Below, piece by piece: positions 11,553 through 26,100 of a DNA stretch of 64,000 nt. The first letter of the stretch is position 1. The number at the start of each line of letters is the position of its first letter. The position numbers and the translations under genes were made by a program. Source of the stretch: Lates calcarifer. Its lineage: Eukaryota > Chordata > Actinopteri > Centropomidae. The stretch covers positions 13,914,194 to 13,978,193 of the forward strand of contig NC_066852.1 of the NCBI RefSeq assembly GCF_001640805.2, written 5' to 3'. The notes under the pieces were generated by a model. The model saw only the letters and a list, made by a program, of their open reading frames with translations. It was not told the origin of the DNA and ran no database searches.

Positions 11553-12521
11553 CACTGAGCACTTTATTAGGAACACCATACTAATCCTGGGAATGGCCTC
11601 CCTTTGCTCTCAAAAAGCCTCAGTTCTTCATGGTACAGACTCCAATAGATGTTTGAAATGTTCCCAAGAGATAATGGTCCATGTTGATATGATTCCAACA
11701 GTTTGAGATGACTTTTGCTTCGTGACATGAAGTAGCCATTAGCGAATAGGTAAATTGTGGCCATAAAAGGATGCATATTGTCAGCAACAATGCTCAGATA
11801 GGCTGCAGCATTGAAACCAGATTGTACCACCATTATACCACCACCAACAACCTGGACTGTTGACACAAGCCAAGTTGGATCCATGGATTCATGCTGTTCA
11901 TGCTCAAATTCAGACCCTTCTATCTGCGTGCCTCAGCAGAAATCCAGATACATCAGATCAGGCTACATTTTTCCAGTCTTCAGCTGTCCAGTTTTGGTGA
12001 GCCTGAGCCCACTGCAGCCTTGAATTTCTTTGGCCCTCTGCTGTTGCCACCCATTTGCCTCAAGGTTTGAGGTGTTGTGCATTCTGTGATGCTTTCCTGC
12101 TCACCACAGTTGTAAGGAGTAGATATAAGTGTTATCATAGCCCTTCTGTCAACTCCAACCAATTTGGTCATTGTACTCTGATATCTCTCATCAACAAGGC
12201 ATTTCCATCTGCTTAACTGCCACCCACTGGATGTTTTATATTTTTCTCATCATTCTGGATAAACTCTAGAGACAGTTGTACGTAAAAATCCCTGGAGAAC
12301 AGCAGTTTCAGGCCCTGTCCATCTGGCAGTAACAATCATCCCACAGTCAAAGTCACTGTAATCACATTTTCCCCATTCTGATGTTTGATATGAACATTAA
12401 TTGAAGCTCCTGACCTGTATCTGCATTAGTTTATGCATTGAACTGCTGCCAAATGATTGGCTGATTGGATAATTTGTGTGAATAAGCAGGTGTACAGGTG
12501 TTCCTAATAAAGTGCTCAGTG
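11553..12521 (-). mobile_element. degraded Tc1/mariner-like DNA transposon with terminal inverted repeats
   Basis: The ends are inverted copies: cactgagcactttattagga at 11553 and tcctaataaagtgctcagtg ending at 12521. These termini are those of a Tc1-like family widespread in fish genomes (my recollection). Transposase remnants lie on the minus strand: near 12110-12040 CGEQESITECTTPQTLRQMG, then toward the left KAAVGSGSPKLDS (about 12018-11980), and at 11884-11750 MDPTWLVSTVQVVGGGIMVV followed by AYLSIVADNMHPFMATIY, which is typical Tc1 catalytic-region sequence. The order fits one transposase read right to left. Stops, frame breaks and missing segments (about 970 bp in total; complete elements are longer) make it inactive. 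No clean TA duplication is left at the ends. It sits in nrg2 intron 1, antisense to the gene. Confidence 0.85.
11567..12171 (-). pseudogene. Tc1-like transposase, broken
   Basis: Remnant coding region of the element above. Two separate frames survive (12171-11980 and 11884-11567), separated by a stop-containing and frameshifted part; the left frame keeps the stretch around AAAYLSIVADNMHPFMATIY but loses the DD34E context downstream and ends in unrelated residues. An enzyme of this family cuts and pastes the element at TA sites; this copy cannot encode it. The N-terminal helix-turn-helix part, expected near 12400-12200, is only faintly recognisable. Confidence 0.75.
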
Positions 12522-15500
12522 GGGGTATGTTGGTAGGCTTGATATGGAAGTACTGAACCAGGAGGCCAATTTTGTCATTAGTGAAATCTAATCCAGTCAG
12601 ACATTGAGTGCTTTTTTATGACAGAAGCAGAGAGGTTGCCAAAATTAGCATATCTTGATGATCTACCATTACAAAACTTTGCTGATTGTGTGCTGTTTTA
12701 CGTACTATGTTTTGTGTTTCGTCTCAGCTGAGGGTATAAGATGACAGAAAATGGAACGACATCTGCCGTAATGAAAGTGGCTATGTTTTCAATTGAAATG
12801 GAGTCAGTCATTGCTGTAGTGCAAACTGTAATTTCAAGTATGTCACATCTGCCTTTTAGCTTAGCATAACAATAATGTTTTTGTTCCTCCTGGCTCAGCC
12901 TAAATCAAAAGTCTGTATAGTGAAACAAATGTGGTAGGTGAGGCCCCTGGCTTTTTGTCTATCCATAGACTCCATGGAGGAGACCTGCATAATTGCATTT
13001 TGTGCATGTGTGTGGGTGTATGCAGACTGGTGGGAGCATTGTATCAGTAAAACACAGTACAAATCGGTGCAACACTTACGCATAAAAAAAGGTCATCTGA
13101 GTCGAGGAGTAACGTATCAGCCCTAAGACCGCCTTCGTACTTGTAATTAACAAACGTGCAAATCATTCTCACTTGTGGGAGTGTTTATTTATTGCTCATT
13201 AAGGCCATTTATTTCTCTGAGGGAAATTAATGTAACAATGTTGTTGTGAATGCACACTCTATCACCAATCTGTCACTGTGAAGTCCCACTGTATGCAGGT
13301 CACAGCTGCTGCATTGAGGTGGTAGACAGGCAGAATTTCGCCCCCGGCTATGCATCTTTCTGTGAATTGAGAGAGTTCCTTAGAAGAGCTAGACATAGAA
13401 CATGAATGACAGCTGCTGATAGCTACTGCTCTTACACCACAAGTTTGTGCAGCGGCAGTTTGAATCAACATGCATCTACAGGTTGGTCATTATACCCTAA
13501 TGGCACCCTCAAGGGCAATTCAGCAAACAGTTGTTGATTGTGACAAAGGTGCTCATTTACTCTATTTCACCACTGAGATTATTGTCATGTACTGGATGTG
13601 TGTTTGTTTAGATAAGGATGATTGAAGTGTTTTCAGCTGTCACTGCTGTAGTGTCTCTAGCCCAGGGCATAGGTACAGGCTAATGAGACTGACCAGTTGG
13701 AAGTGTGGATTGTTTGGACTGAGGTTATACTGCATGTATGTTTTTTATGTAATTTATGTAGACTTTCCGCTCGGCTACTCCACTCTGACAAGATAGCTTG
13801 ATGTATATTTATAAGATGTATGAAAAAAGGGCATGGCCATTTTCAGTAATTGGCTGCTCATTTTCCTGTCCTATTAGGCACTTTCTCACAATCACTCAGA
13901 CTTGTACTCCACATTTCTAAAGACAGAATTTTACAAGCTATTATTATGACAGAGTGAGCATACTGGGTCTCTGTCTTTTGTGTCTGCAGAAGTCCCAATT
14001 CTGCAGCGGCGGACCAGTTTTCACGGTAGAGTTGAGGTTTACAGATTCAGGTCAGAGGTGATACCTGTTTGCTGAGCACAGCTGTTACAAAGCAGATGTG
14101 TGATGAGAGTAAGCGGTGAGCTTGGAGCCTTTCAGTCACTGGGCTTTACCCCTTAAAAATATCAAATCAGGGAGATGTCATCAGGTGGTGTTTGTGATTG
14201 TTGCTGCCCAGTGTTGAGCCACAAAGCGTGTACACCTGTGACTGAATAAAAACAAAAGCAGCCTCCGTCTTTTCATGGTCTGAAGTTGAGTGTTTTGTTT
14301 GGTAGTAGTACAGTGCGAGCCAATACTTTGTCTAGTTTACTACAGTGTCAGCTGATTCATTTGTTCTTTAAAGCACTGTGAAGCTCTTAAGAATGATGCA
14401 TGTTGGTTGAGGTTAGATGACTAATACAGGAGTGAGGAATTTAAATTCATGTTATGCTCCAGCTTTGGTCTTCTCAGTACTTTCTTTGAAGCACTTTACA
14501 TTCAGCAGTCCTCTCAAATTTGCATCAGTCCAGGCTTCATAAACACTGTCCATCTAATAATTCTTATTCTAATGTTTTCTCAACTGGACTGATTATTTGT
14601 CTTAATATTTTCATCCTTAATGCCTTTAATGCCCTCATGCCTTTTTTGTATGTAAACAAATACATTGACAGGTGCAGATTCTATACAGTCCCATTGTGTG
14701 CACAGCATCTAATGCTGCTGTATAGATGGAACTAATGCAGCCCTGCAGTAATCAGGGTAAAGACATGGTGTGTATTCTTAAGAGGATCTTGTCTACTGCA
14801 GAGCTGTTCAATTAGTTAAGCTGTCTGTCACTGTCATTACACACTAACCTATATATTTTGCCGTCATACCATAGCTACCTCAGTTACAACCACATGCAAC
14901 ACAGAGTCAAAATGTGGCTGGTTGTCAGAAAAACTCACCTCCTGTGTTGTTGTGTTTCACTGGATTTTTGACAAGCTTGCATCATCTTTGGCATTTTCAC
15001 AAATGACGCAAATTCAAACTTAAAATGTTTTAAAGCATAGATACAGTCATTGCATATAATGACCCGTGGTCTAAGGCTAACCTGTGTTTCTTCAGCTTTA
15101 GGCTTTTAGATTATTGCCTGCTAACATAAAAGCTAGTAAGTGTTAGAGTTATAAAATAGTTAATATTGATAATTTTGGAAATAGCACAACATAACTGAAT
15201 GCTTATTTGACTTTTGCACTAGTTCAATGAGGAATATCACAACAAGCTAAACATAGACCTGACATGTTATCTTATCATTTTAGCGCTTACAGGTTAGTAA
15301 ACAGAATGTCTGTGAAGATTCTCACTCATTCAGGTCACCAGATCAGATCTTAAGAAGCCTTAAGCCTGGATGCCAATCTGTCCTCAAGACTCTGAAGCAA
15401 GTCAAGTTGCTTTTTAGTTGCCTTTAACTTTGCACTTTTAACAGACAGTTGCCTTATACATCTGGCTAACATAGAGCAATATTAGCATTCATTTGAAGCT

Positions 15501-18456
15501 GTAGCTTCCTTGAATGTAAGTCCAATATTCACCTTGAATGTTTGTTTTGGTCTCTATTAGGCGCTGCAAAAATAGCCTCCAATGAGTTTTTAGCTTGATA
15601 AGTTGCTAACTGTCCTAATTTGGTGCAAGGCAAGTGATGTGCATTCAGTTTACTGAAACCTTTTCAGTAAGAGTGGCTGCCTGGTGGTACTGTGGCAGTA
15701 AAGTATTTTGCATCAGCCCCCTTGTTGTTTAAAGATTATTAACCATTAGCGACATACTTTATTTGTTTAGGACAGACAAGTCTATTGAAGCACTAAGTCA
15801 TCTTTATGGCAGCTAATGTAAAATTAGCTCATGTAGCCACACCTGTCTGGTTAAGTTCACAAAGGTTTAGAGAACTGATGACACAATAGTTATTTGGAAA
15901 ATTGCTCAGAGAAAGTGGGCTGCAGTTCTACTTAGCACTAATAAAATGATGTGAGACTGAACCAGTTTGTGCTCAAACAGAAAAACTAACTAGTCTTACC
16001 AGCTCTGGGGGCAAAGATTTTCCAAATCATTGCTAATTGACTGCCTGCATTTCATGTCTACCATTAGCATTAACTGTGTGTTGTGCTGAGGACTCACTGG
16101 CATCCAACATTACCAAATACATATTACAGTTTGACTCATCATAAGCACAGATCTAACAGGTAACAGTGACTGCTCTGATGTTCCAGTTAGCATTAAGCCA
16201 GAATGCACAACATCAGGGGATATGCTCACCTTAATGGAATGCAGCCATTATTAAGGCTATTAGTTACACAAAATGTCTGCCTTGAGGGAGGTCTAAGCAG
16301 CTTGTCTGGCATTTCACCCTATCTGACCTCTGATGAGTACATCCAGATTGTGATAACGTCACAGATGAGATCATGAGCACGGGATCGTGACAAAGTTCCA
16401 TAATTATCCTGCCAATGTCCAAATTCCAGAAAATTGAGTGACAGTTTTTAAAAAAATCTGAGATTCATCACTGTCTTTTTGGATATGAAATAAGCACTGA
16501 AATTTGATGTTGTGTTATTTTAACATTCATTACTTTCCTCCTAAGGAAATCCAAGGAGATTTTCAGGATTACTCCTAAAAGACTTACAAAAATGAGAGCG
16601 TGAAGCAAAGTGGTGTTTTGATAGACCACAGTAAGCCAAAAACCTTGGATTATACTATACATATTCTTATCATAACAAAAAGATCCACTTCTGATGAAAA
16701 GGGACTCACTTCCTTTGATTAACTACAGAGCAGTTTGTGATGCAAGAGAAGCTCTGGACATGACACAAAACTAAGTTGTTATCACCTCCTAATTCTGCTC
16801 TAATGTGCTGCACCACAAAACTAAACACCAGTTTAGTTCTACATGAGTGGTTTACCCACTCTACTGTGACAGATACTGTGTTTTCCACAGTTTTGAATGT
16901 CTGTTTAACATGCCCTTTGATTTCACACACACCAAAGCAATGCTTTTGATGATTATAAATTTCCATGCTGTAATACAGAATTATGTCTGGGCTCATGGAG
17001 AATAATGGGCTTACTCAAAGTTCAGCTGGATAAGAACCATGAGAACAAGTCTGCAGTTTAAGGCTTGTAATTTTATATCAAATTAATCACATGCTTCGCA
17101 TAACTGCAAACTCTTTCAGTGAGATTTTCAAAGAATTAAAATCATTTGTTAGATGTTGAAACTGGGGAGGTCTGGGAAGTAACGGCCAACATAATGCCAT
17201 GTCAGGAGAGGTGGAGGAAAAAAGTTTGGCAGTTGTTTCGTTTTCTGAGTTAAAACCTGATTAAAGGAAAAACTGCACAGCTGACATAAATGGCAAAATA
17301 TGCAAAATATCATCTTACAATATTTCCAGTTTGTATTAATAATCACTATCAATTATCTTGCATTTATTTACAGGTTAGTAATATATAGCTATAATAATTA
17401 GAGCAAAGATGTATGATTATGGATATGCATTTAGTGTCTGTGTTCTGCTGCATGAAAGTTAGGCTCTTTTTACCAACTTCCATCAACCAAAGTACATGCA
17501 TCTGCATTGCAAGAACCTTGACAAGCAAGTCACCATTTTCTCTTTATGATTACAGAAACGTTTGTGTTTCGTATGTAACACTTCACTTTGTTTCTATAGT
17601 CGATACATATATCACCTACAGCACTGCTGCAGAGCTGCAGCTTGCAAACAGCTGGTTGAGATCAGACAGAGGAGCAGGACTGGGTCAGCTGCCGGTGGTG
17701 TGAAGGGAGATTAGTTTTACAATTAGTACATAATGTCACAACCAATAATCTCCATTAATCTCTGGCTTGAATTCATACAATGGGATGAAAGCTGCTTTTG
17801 GATCAGGAAAACTATTCAGAACAAAATATTACAATCTTCAGAGAGGCATGTGCATTTGTCTTATGCTGTCAGTATTAAGCCATGTGATCAAAATTAGGTT
17901 TTTGTGTGTGATTCCATTGCTGCGTCTGAGTGAAAAATATGCCTTAAATCAAAGTAATGAATAGTTGGCTTATAATTGGAGACCAGTCACTGGCTATTTT
18001 TATATGGAATTATATGATATGATCATAAGAGCACTTTGATGAAGAGGGATCATGCAAACACCTTAAAGTAATTATATTACCATGCTACTAAGATATGAAA
18101 TACCACAAGTATTTTGGTTTGTAGCATCATTATTGGGTGATTGTTTGAACATTTGATTACTGCTAAGGGTAAACCTTCCAATCACACATAACACAAGTTT
18201 CAAAACTTGCTAAATAACTTGAGGTGTATGAGATATTTCTGGAATATCCACTGCATTAAACTTTAATTACGTCTAGCATTTCCTTTAATCTCAAAATCAG
18301 ATAAACTGCAGTAAGCTGAACAAGGAGCAGAGAGAGAAACACGGTCACAGTTTCTTTTGTTGCAACTACAATTAAATAATAGTGTTGATTCATATGTTGC
18401 TAATTGCAGACCTGAAATAAGTCATACACTGATGAAAAAATTCTTCATCCTTAAAC

Positions 18457-18481
18457 TATTTTATTTATTTATTTATTTTTA
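18457..18481. repeat. short (TTTA)n microsatellite
   Basis: About five units of ttta/attt in the AT-rich part of intron 1. Confidence 0.7.
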
Positions 18482-21400
18482 AACTGTCCTTTTGTATCAC
18501 TATAGGTTACTGCTACTGCCTAGTAGCAAACAGCTGTTTGTTCAGTAGCAGGAAAACTTATGTTATTATAACTGTAGATGTACCATAACTATAAGTAACA
18601 TGAAAAGGAGAACTTAAAGTAAATGTCCTACTTAACAGAACAGCGGTCTAACAACAAACACATTATGGTTTTAGCAGTTTATACCCTGCCTCTCAGACTT
18701 TCCTACAATTAAGACTCTGAATTTTTCACCCAGTGAAGAATGTTGCCTTCACCACAATGAGGCAGTATATGATCAGGATCAGGAAGCAGGACAAACACCA
18801 AAAAGTTGAAAGGGATGAGTCCGTTGGGAATGTCACAGCAGTTGTTAGACTCCCTGCCCCCGTGGCTGGAGCTGTGTCAAAAACACTGAAAAGCCCACAG
18901 TCACTGCACAGTCTGGGAGATATGTACAGGATAACAACTGTGAAAGTGACTGCCATTTGGATTTTACTTTGCTCAGAAAAGGAAGCCATCTTTTTAACGT
19001 GTAAGACCCATGCTGTTAATACTGCAGTCAGCTGTAAGTGGATGTGTTTGTGACTAAACTAGCCATAATGGTGTGCCCTCAGGGAAAAGCAATCATGTAC
19101 AGTGTTTGACTGTGGTCAAAAAGATGCCAGAGCAGCTGTGTGGATTAAAACATCTCTGCCCCCAGTGCTGGATAGTCCCAAAATACAAAGAATCAGTAAC
19201 TTTAAAATAGAACACATTAGATAAGATTGATACCTTACAAAAATGGTGTCTGAAATACAATTCTCTTTCTTTATTAAAAAAACAAAACAAAAAAAAGAAA
19301 AGAAAAAAAGGCACATGCTAAGATTAAAATATCATGAAAGGCAATCTATAATGAAATGAAACACACAAAAACCCAGCACAGGGACCTGTTTTATAGTTTA
19401 GCCTATTGATTTTTCCCTTCCGATACCACTGTTTAATGCGTTTATATTGGCCTGCCCTTTATAACTTGTATGCTACAGCTTTGTGAAGGCAGTTTAAGTT
19501 TACCCTGCCTTTTGAATCATTCAGTAATTTGCAGCTATCTTGGGCTGCAATACTCTTCCTTCACAGGCTGCAGCCAGTGCATGTAATTAAATATTTAAAA
19601 CATTTTTTTCTGTGCACAGCATGAAAGGTTGTCGACAAAATTAACCCTTTAAAGTTTCAAATAGTGTTAGCGTTAAACCAGAAATCAGGAATAAAAATAT
19701 TTCTTTATCTTGTACTGTATTGTAGCATGGAAAGACCAGAGCATGTATTTGTCATTTTGCAACCAGAGAAACAAAACGCAATAGAAAACAAATCAATCAT
19801 CCACCATCTCTTAGTAAAACATTATGGTCTGTCTGTTTTGGTGTGGGATCTGAAATGTGCCGTGTTCCTAAAATAATGTAGTTTATGCCCTAAATTTGTC
19901 CTACATATACAATATATATATGTGGCCAACAGATTGACAAATACTTGGAAGAGAAAAGCTGCCAATAATTTGTTTCAGGGCTATTAACCTGGTTTCATAT
20001 GCATCTGGCTTTGTTTACATCTATCGACATCTCCATTATTAACCCTGTTTAGTCCAGTAATCCAGTTCTGGATCAATGCATGTGAATGGCAGAACTCTTA
20101 GAAACCGAGGTAAGCTCATTCTTCAATGATCTGAAACCCGGTTTAAGCTGCTTTGCTCCCTCCGATATTAAATTGGTTACTGTGGCATGTAGAATCTTTT
20201 TGTCTACCCACTCCTGGTGCTTGTTGTCTCTGCAAACTCACACTGACACAGGGTTGGATTCACATTTGATAGATGCTTTTTATGAACAGTATAATTGCCT
20301 GTAACACCAGGCTTGTTGTCAGCAGTGTCAGGATCGCGCAAATTACTGTTGAGATCAACACTGTTTTGGCATGTTGTTGAAGAAGTAACCTACTATTGCT
20401 CAGTCCAAGGAGGGAGGGTTGAAGCTGGCGGGCACAAATTTCTGTGTTCCTTTGCTTGCGGATCTTTCTAGCTGTGGGCGTAGCACCAGAGAAAACACAT
20501 TCCATAATATTCCATAAACGGGTTTATAGGTGACAACAGGGATCCTCAATCGCAGGGAATCAGAGGTTTGTGTAAACAGCTTAAGGTTTTCAATGTCAAC
20601 CTCGGCTGTAGTTTATTTATAGAGCAATGTCTCAACAGATTTTAAATGTATGATATGTGCATTGTCTTACTGCCAGTGTCAAGTAATGACCTGATGCAGG
20701 ACATGAATTCAAACTTGAGCAATGCCATCGACATTATGAATTTTTCATGATGTTCCGAAAACAAGGCAACATGTTTTAGCTGGAAGTTGGAGGGAAAAAC
20801 ATTTCATCACTTATAATGTAAAATGCCAACGAAGGGTGCCAAAGTAGCTGGCAGAATTAGTGCAGCTAATTATTACTCAATTATTAGTGGGTTTCCAGAT
20901 CATAAGAAGCAGGTAGTGCTGAGCAGTATTACAGTGTATGCCACGTCATTTGCGATGGTGAGTGTGTGTGCATCGTTTTGTGTTTAGTCAGTGGTGCTTC
21001 GTGAGTGTGTGTGAAAGCGATTTTAAGTCAGTGCTATTTAGAATTTATAAGCTTGGAGAGTTGATTTATTAGAGCAGCTTGTGTGTGAAACCTGCTCGTC
21101 ATGTTGTTCATTTGTAGCTCTGGGTGCTTCTTCGTTACAGCGTCACCTCACCGAGTTGTCAGGTAGATTCACAGGAAGCAGCGTGACACTGAAGGACAGC
21201 GCAGGAGATAACCTTTCACTGCAGACTCTCTCTCTCTCGCTGGCATTCATTTACTATAGGCCCCAGGCCACTGCTTCGCTCTCATCACGCACCAGTTTTC
21301 TGGTCCTCTCCCGGTTTTATCTGTAGGTTTGAGCGTGCTATGTTACATCATGTTTTAATGACAGAAACACCAGTCTGGCAGTTTTTTTTTTAGGTCATGT

Positions 21401-23104
21401 CATGGTGATAAAGTTTGTTGCTCTAAAACAGGAGGCTGTCACTAGCAAGGTACTTATATTCAGTTAAAAAACTATGTTTGCTACATATTCTCAAGGAAGT
21501 ACCTTTACAACCTTTTTTTTTAAAAAAAAACAAAACAAACAACATACATAAACTAAAAGTAGTCTCCTCCAATTCTGTTTGTTTGCATCAAGTTGAGTTT
21601 AGAGAGTTTCATAAGAAATGCAAGCAAATTAAGTAAATTTCTTCCCAGCTCAGTGCAGTCGCTTGCCAGTGCTTGGGTGTGTTATTCTTTGGGTAATTGT
21701 CTGAATTTCTGTAAAGTGCATTTGCATTCTGTGTCGGCAAGCATATGCATGTTTTCCTGCGTCAGTTGTAAGATGGCTAGTTTCAGAAGCTTGTCTGCAT
21801 TTGCACAGTGATTCAAGCATGATTAGTACTGTGTAGTCCCTGAGAAAAAATTAAAAAATCATACACTGAAGTGAGCATTTGTCCAAAAGTGTAATATAAC
21901 CGTCAGTTATATATGTCCAGAGAAAACTGACAGTGTCCATGACAGGAACTTCAACAAAACGATAGGGAACAAAAGGACCATGGGAAGGGCAACTGTGTTT
22001 GTGTGCAGCGTGCCGAAGTGTTGAAAAGAGGGGCTGCCGGCACTCCCGCTGGGCGCCTCCCGGTGTGTTTAAGGGACGTGTCCGGCCATGTTCACCCCAC
22101 ACACACAGCACATATCCTGAGAGAAGGTTTGTTTCCTCAGGTATGTTGTAGGTGTGGATTGATGTGTGTCTTAACATGAAAAGGCTTTAAACAGAATGGA
22201 ATGGCTTGTTAGCAGTGTTTGGAGGTGGACCAAGACAAAATCATGTTTCCCTCAACAGTGAAGGGGTCTCCCGCTTTTGAGGCAGAGGTTTGTTTTAGAT
22301 AGAGTTAGAGAAAACATACATTCATAGCTGAATGGAGGTGAATTTCCTAATTCTGTGGTCCGGGCTTGAGCATTACCATCCCGAATGTAACACAGAGGAG
22401 GGGCTGATAAAAGATTGTGACACTGCTGACTCACAGAAGAATCACTTGTAAACAACTCGACACACGCATTCCTGAATATTTACAGTATGAATGTAGATAT
22501 TTATACACTTTTCAGCTTACCATCATCCGACTATGAGATGACCAGATACTTGACACCTGCAGTGACTCTTACGTGCTGTTTGTGTTTCTAAAAAAACTGT
22601 GACGCCATCAAGCTGTAAAGTCCTGGAGCCTATCCAGAGTGAATGATTTTGGGAAAGATGGCAAAAGATAGTAAATCCCCACCGGGGTTTCATTCATATT
22701 CATAAGGGACATACTTCAACCTCACAAATAACACACCTTAATGGTTAGATTCACATGTAAAATACAATGCAAGGGGTGAAATACTGTCGCTAATTAAGGC
22801 AATTATTAAAAATCAAGCTCTGATAATTAAAGATAAAAGCATGCGTGCCTGTCTGTGATTACTCCTGCATGTATGTGTGTGGGGGTGTGTGTTTTGGTAG
22901 TAGGCTGTTACTCTATCCTTTACCCTTGCTTTCTTCTGACCTTCCACCAGTGCTCCTGCTCATTATTGTGTTGCTCTAATCTGGAGGGGACAGGACTGGG
23001 TGCAGAAGTGTATTTATCTTCCTGCACAAATAGGACCTCTTTCCGTCTGGTCCCTGCTCAGCTTGTTGTTGAAAGATAGTGAGCAGCGTAGAGCAAGCTT
23101 CAGT

Positions 23105-23156
23105 ATGCGTTTGTGTGTGTGTGTGGGTGTGCATGCGTGTGTGTGTGCACGCACGG
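23105..23156. repeat. TG-rich alternating purine-pyrimidine tract
   Basis: An imperfect (TG)n run interrupted by gg and gcatgc, continuing into tgcacgcacg. It alternates purine and pyrimidine over most of its length, a composition that favours Z-DNA. Confidence 0.75.
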
Positions 23157-26100
23157 GTGAACTGAGATGTGTCCCAGCTGGCCCACAGACCAGCACACTA
23201 ACCATCACCTCACTGCAGCAAATGCAGACAAAAGAGGAATATATCTCCCTTGTGATATTGATACCCCTTAACTCCGGGGGTGTTTTACCCTAAATGAGAA
23301 GGCAACATTCCACACAGAGGTCTGTTGTACTTGTAAAAGCCAGTAAGATCAGTGTTACAGAAAGTCCCTGTAGCGTGAGCCCTGTAGCCCCGTTTCCGCT
23401 TTTTCTCCATCACATCTGTTGGGATGTGTACTTTTGCTACGCATTGTCTAGGCATGTTTCTTTTCATTCCCTTGTTTTCTCCATGACATTAGGCTTGCAA
23501 GCAGGCAGTTATCATACTGCAAATGGCCATGGGCCAGGAAACCACTGTAGGCAAGCCAGCATTACAAAACAAAACAAAATGTACCTGAAAAATAATATGA
23601 AGGATGGTTTCTCCTCTTTTTTCCTCTCAAAATGTCATTCCGGTAAAACCATTGGTCGACTGTTTGACCCCAGCTACAACCTATGGTCAGTGAGTTGGCA
23701 CTAGCGGTCAATGAGTTGGCTCCCTTGTCTCTATCCACACAAACCTGGTTTGGTATTATATTATTACTACATGGCTTTTTGAGCAACAATTAATACTCTG
23801 TTGGCTAAAACTCAACTATTAGATTTTAGACTAAAGCTTTGGTACTGCTCCTCCATCACTAAGCTGCTCGTGCTGGCAGTGGCTTGCCTATTTAGAACTA
23901 TTACAGCTTTAGCTAGCTTTGACCTCCTTCTTAGAAAATTTTTTTTCAATCACTGGTGCGCTTGGCAATGGATTCAACTGCTTCTAGAAAGGGTGGAGAG
24001 GGTTTCTGTGGGCCTATGCAGTCATTTTGTCGCTCTGAGATGACCCTACCACAGTCCTGGCTTCCTGTCAGCCGTTCCTGGCTTGCCAGAGCGCAGTGTG
24101 AGGCCATCCTGGCACCGTCAGCCAGGGCCACTCTCTTGCCCACTTATCAAGTTCACTCAATTTGAGACTGCCTTGATGTGGGCTTATGCCGCCAAAGCAT
24201 GATCTAAGCTTACACATGCGTAGTGGCCTGTTTTCCAGGAAAAGCCTACATTGGTGAAAAACAAACAAAGAGATAAGAAGGACTCTTGATAAGCCCGAGC
24301 TCAGCCACGAGAGGCAAAAGCAGAAAATGCAAATGATTTGACCAAGAAGGCTGGTTTCACTCTGTGTGAAACTCCTCACAGTGTCCTCATTGTGACATGT
24401 TTGTGTTGCTCTAAAAGCACATTCTGGAGATAAAGGACAAGTGCAGGGCGCAGAAGGAATTTGATTTGATGCGAAGAATGCAAAGCAGAGAGCGGATGCA
24501 CGTATGTTTTTGAAGGGGGTCGGTTGCTGATAAGAGCTCAACCTTCCCGTGTTTTCCCTCGTGTAAATTTACATCTCTGCAGTTTTAAAAGCTGATTTTC
24601 ACCCTGTATGAAAAGTTGATTGATAGTTTCATTTAAACTGAAATCGTGAAGGTTGGGGATTCATTTTTAATCTCTCCTGAGATTAAGATAATGAACAATA
24701 CAGTGTTATCTGCTCCAAGTGTATATGTACAGACAATAAAAATGATAACATTCATGACTACACTGCACATCGAAAATTCTTCCTTTTTGATGCTGATTCT
24801 ATTTATATTTTTTGAATGATTAATCATTATTGTGATAACAGTTTATTTTTATGGTCTTTTCCACGTAAGATGTATACGAAGTTTAGTCAGTTGGTTTTCC
24901 AGTGAAAAATGTGTGCGTAATGGAAAAAAACACACAACAACCCTGGTGTTATGCTGTGATTCAGATGTGGTGTCTTAACAGTCCATTTCGTAAATGAAGT
25001 ATGCTTTTATACAGGGAAATGGTTTGTATTAGGTACACCATGAGTGGAAAACAGGCCCATTTTGAACGCATCAATGACCCATGCGCTTCTTCTATTTACA
25101 TGTGGATGCACCTGTGTGTTTGCATGCGTATGTGTATGTGCGTGTTTGAGGGGGTATGTTTGTATTTGAGTGTGACAGTGTATACTTTGTCAGCCTGAGG
25201 ACACTTAGATTGAGTGTGTGTTGTTCTCTCAGGCAAGAGCGCACATATGTGTTTGCGTGAAGACCTGGTTCTATGTGGGTGTGTGTTTGATAAACTGTGA
25301 GAGCATGTGGGAGACTGTTTGTCTATTCATCTGGGTGAGAGCAGGAGAGAAAGAGCAGAATGAGGAGGTGGAAGAGATCTGCTTCCAGCCTCTATCTTCA
25401 AGTCAATCTGCTCACAGTCACACAAACCTCTTTATCTCTCCCTTAGACAGAAGGGAGGGAGACAGGCCGAGAGAGACAGACAGAGACTCTGAAAAAAATA
25501 AATACGTTTAAAAAGAGGAAAAATACAGAGGGAGAGATCCAATCAGGTCGCCTTAAGAAGATAGAGCGGATTTTTGTTTAAGAGGATCATCAAAGTCATG
25601 CTCAGACAGCATCTGTCATTAAAATATTTGTGCTATTTCAGTATCCAAGCAATGAGCTATTATTGTCCAATTGAGGCTATTGTGTATCAGTGAAGGAAGA
25701 TAGAGAAAGTGAAGATCACCAATGTTATCAGCGAGCAGAAAATTATTTTACAGTGTTCAGTGCTTTAGCCACAGTGGAAGTTGAGTGGCAATTGACATCC
25801 AGCTTTTTTTTTCAACCACACTATATCCTCACACATACACACACATACACATACAATACATGTAATGAGCACACAAACTTTGTCTCTCACACATGGCCAC
25901 ACACTTTATCACATGACCGCAACTGATGCCAAAGAGAAAAGAGAGGCATTCATTTTCACTCATGAAACCAGGAAAAGCAGACAATTGTATATCTGCGCGG
26001 GTGTATCTGTCTGTCTGCAGAGCGAGCATACAAAGAGAGAAAAAAAAAATAAAATGAGATAAATCAATCTCGGCTTAATTGCGGGTCTGACACAAATGTA

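Noticed and set aside
24068..24541. 157-codon open frame on the minus strand
   Set aside because: No recognisable family, lies within nrg2 intron 1, and its composition follows the surrounding DNA.
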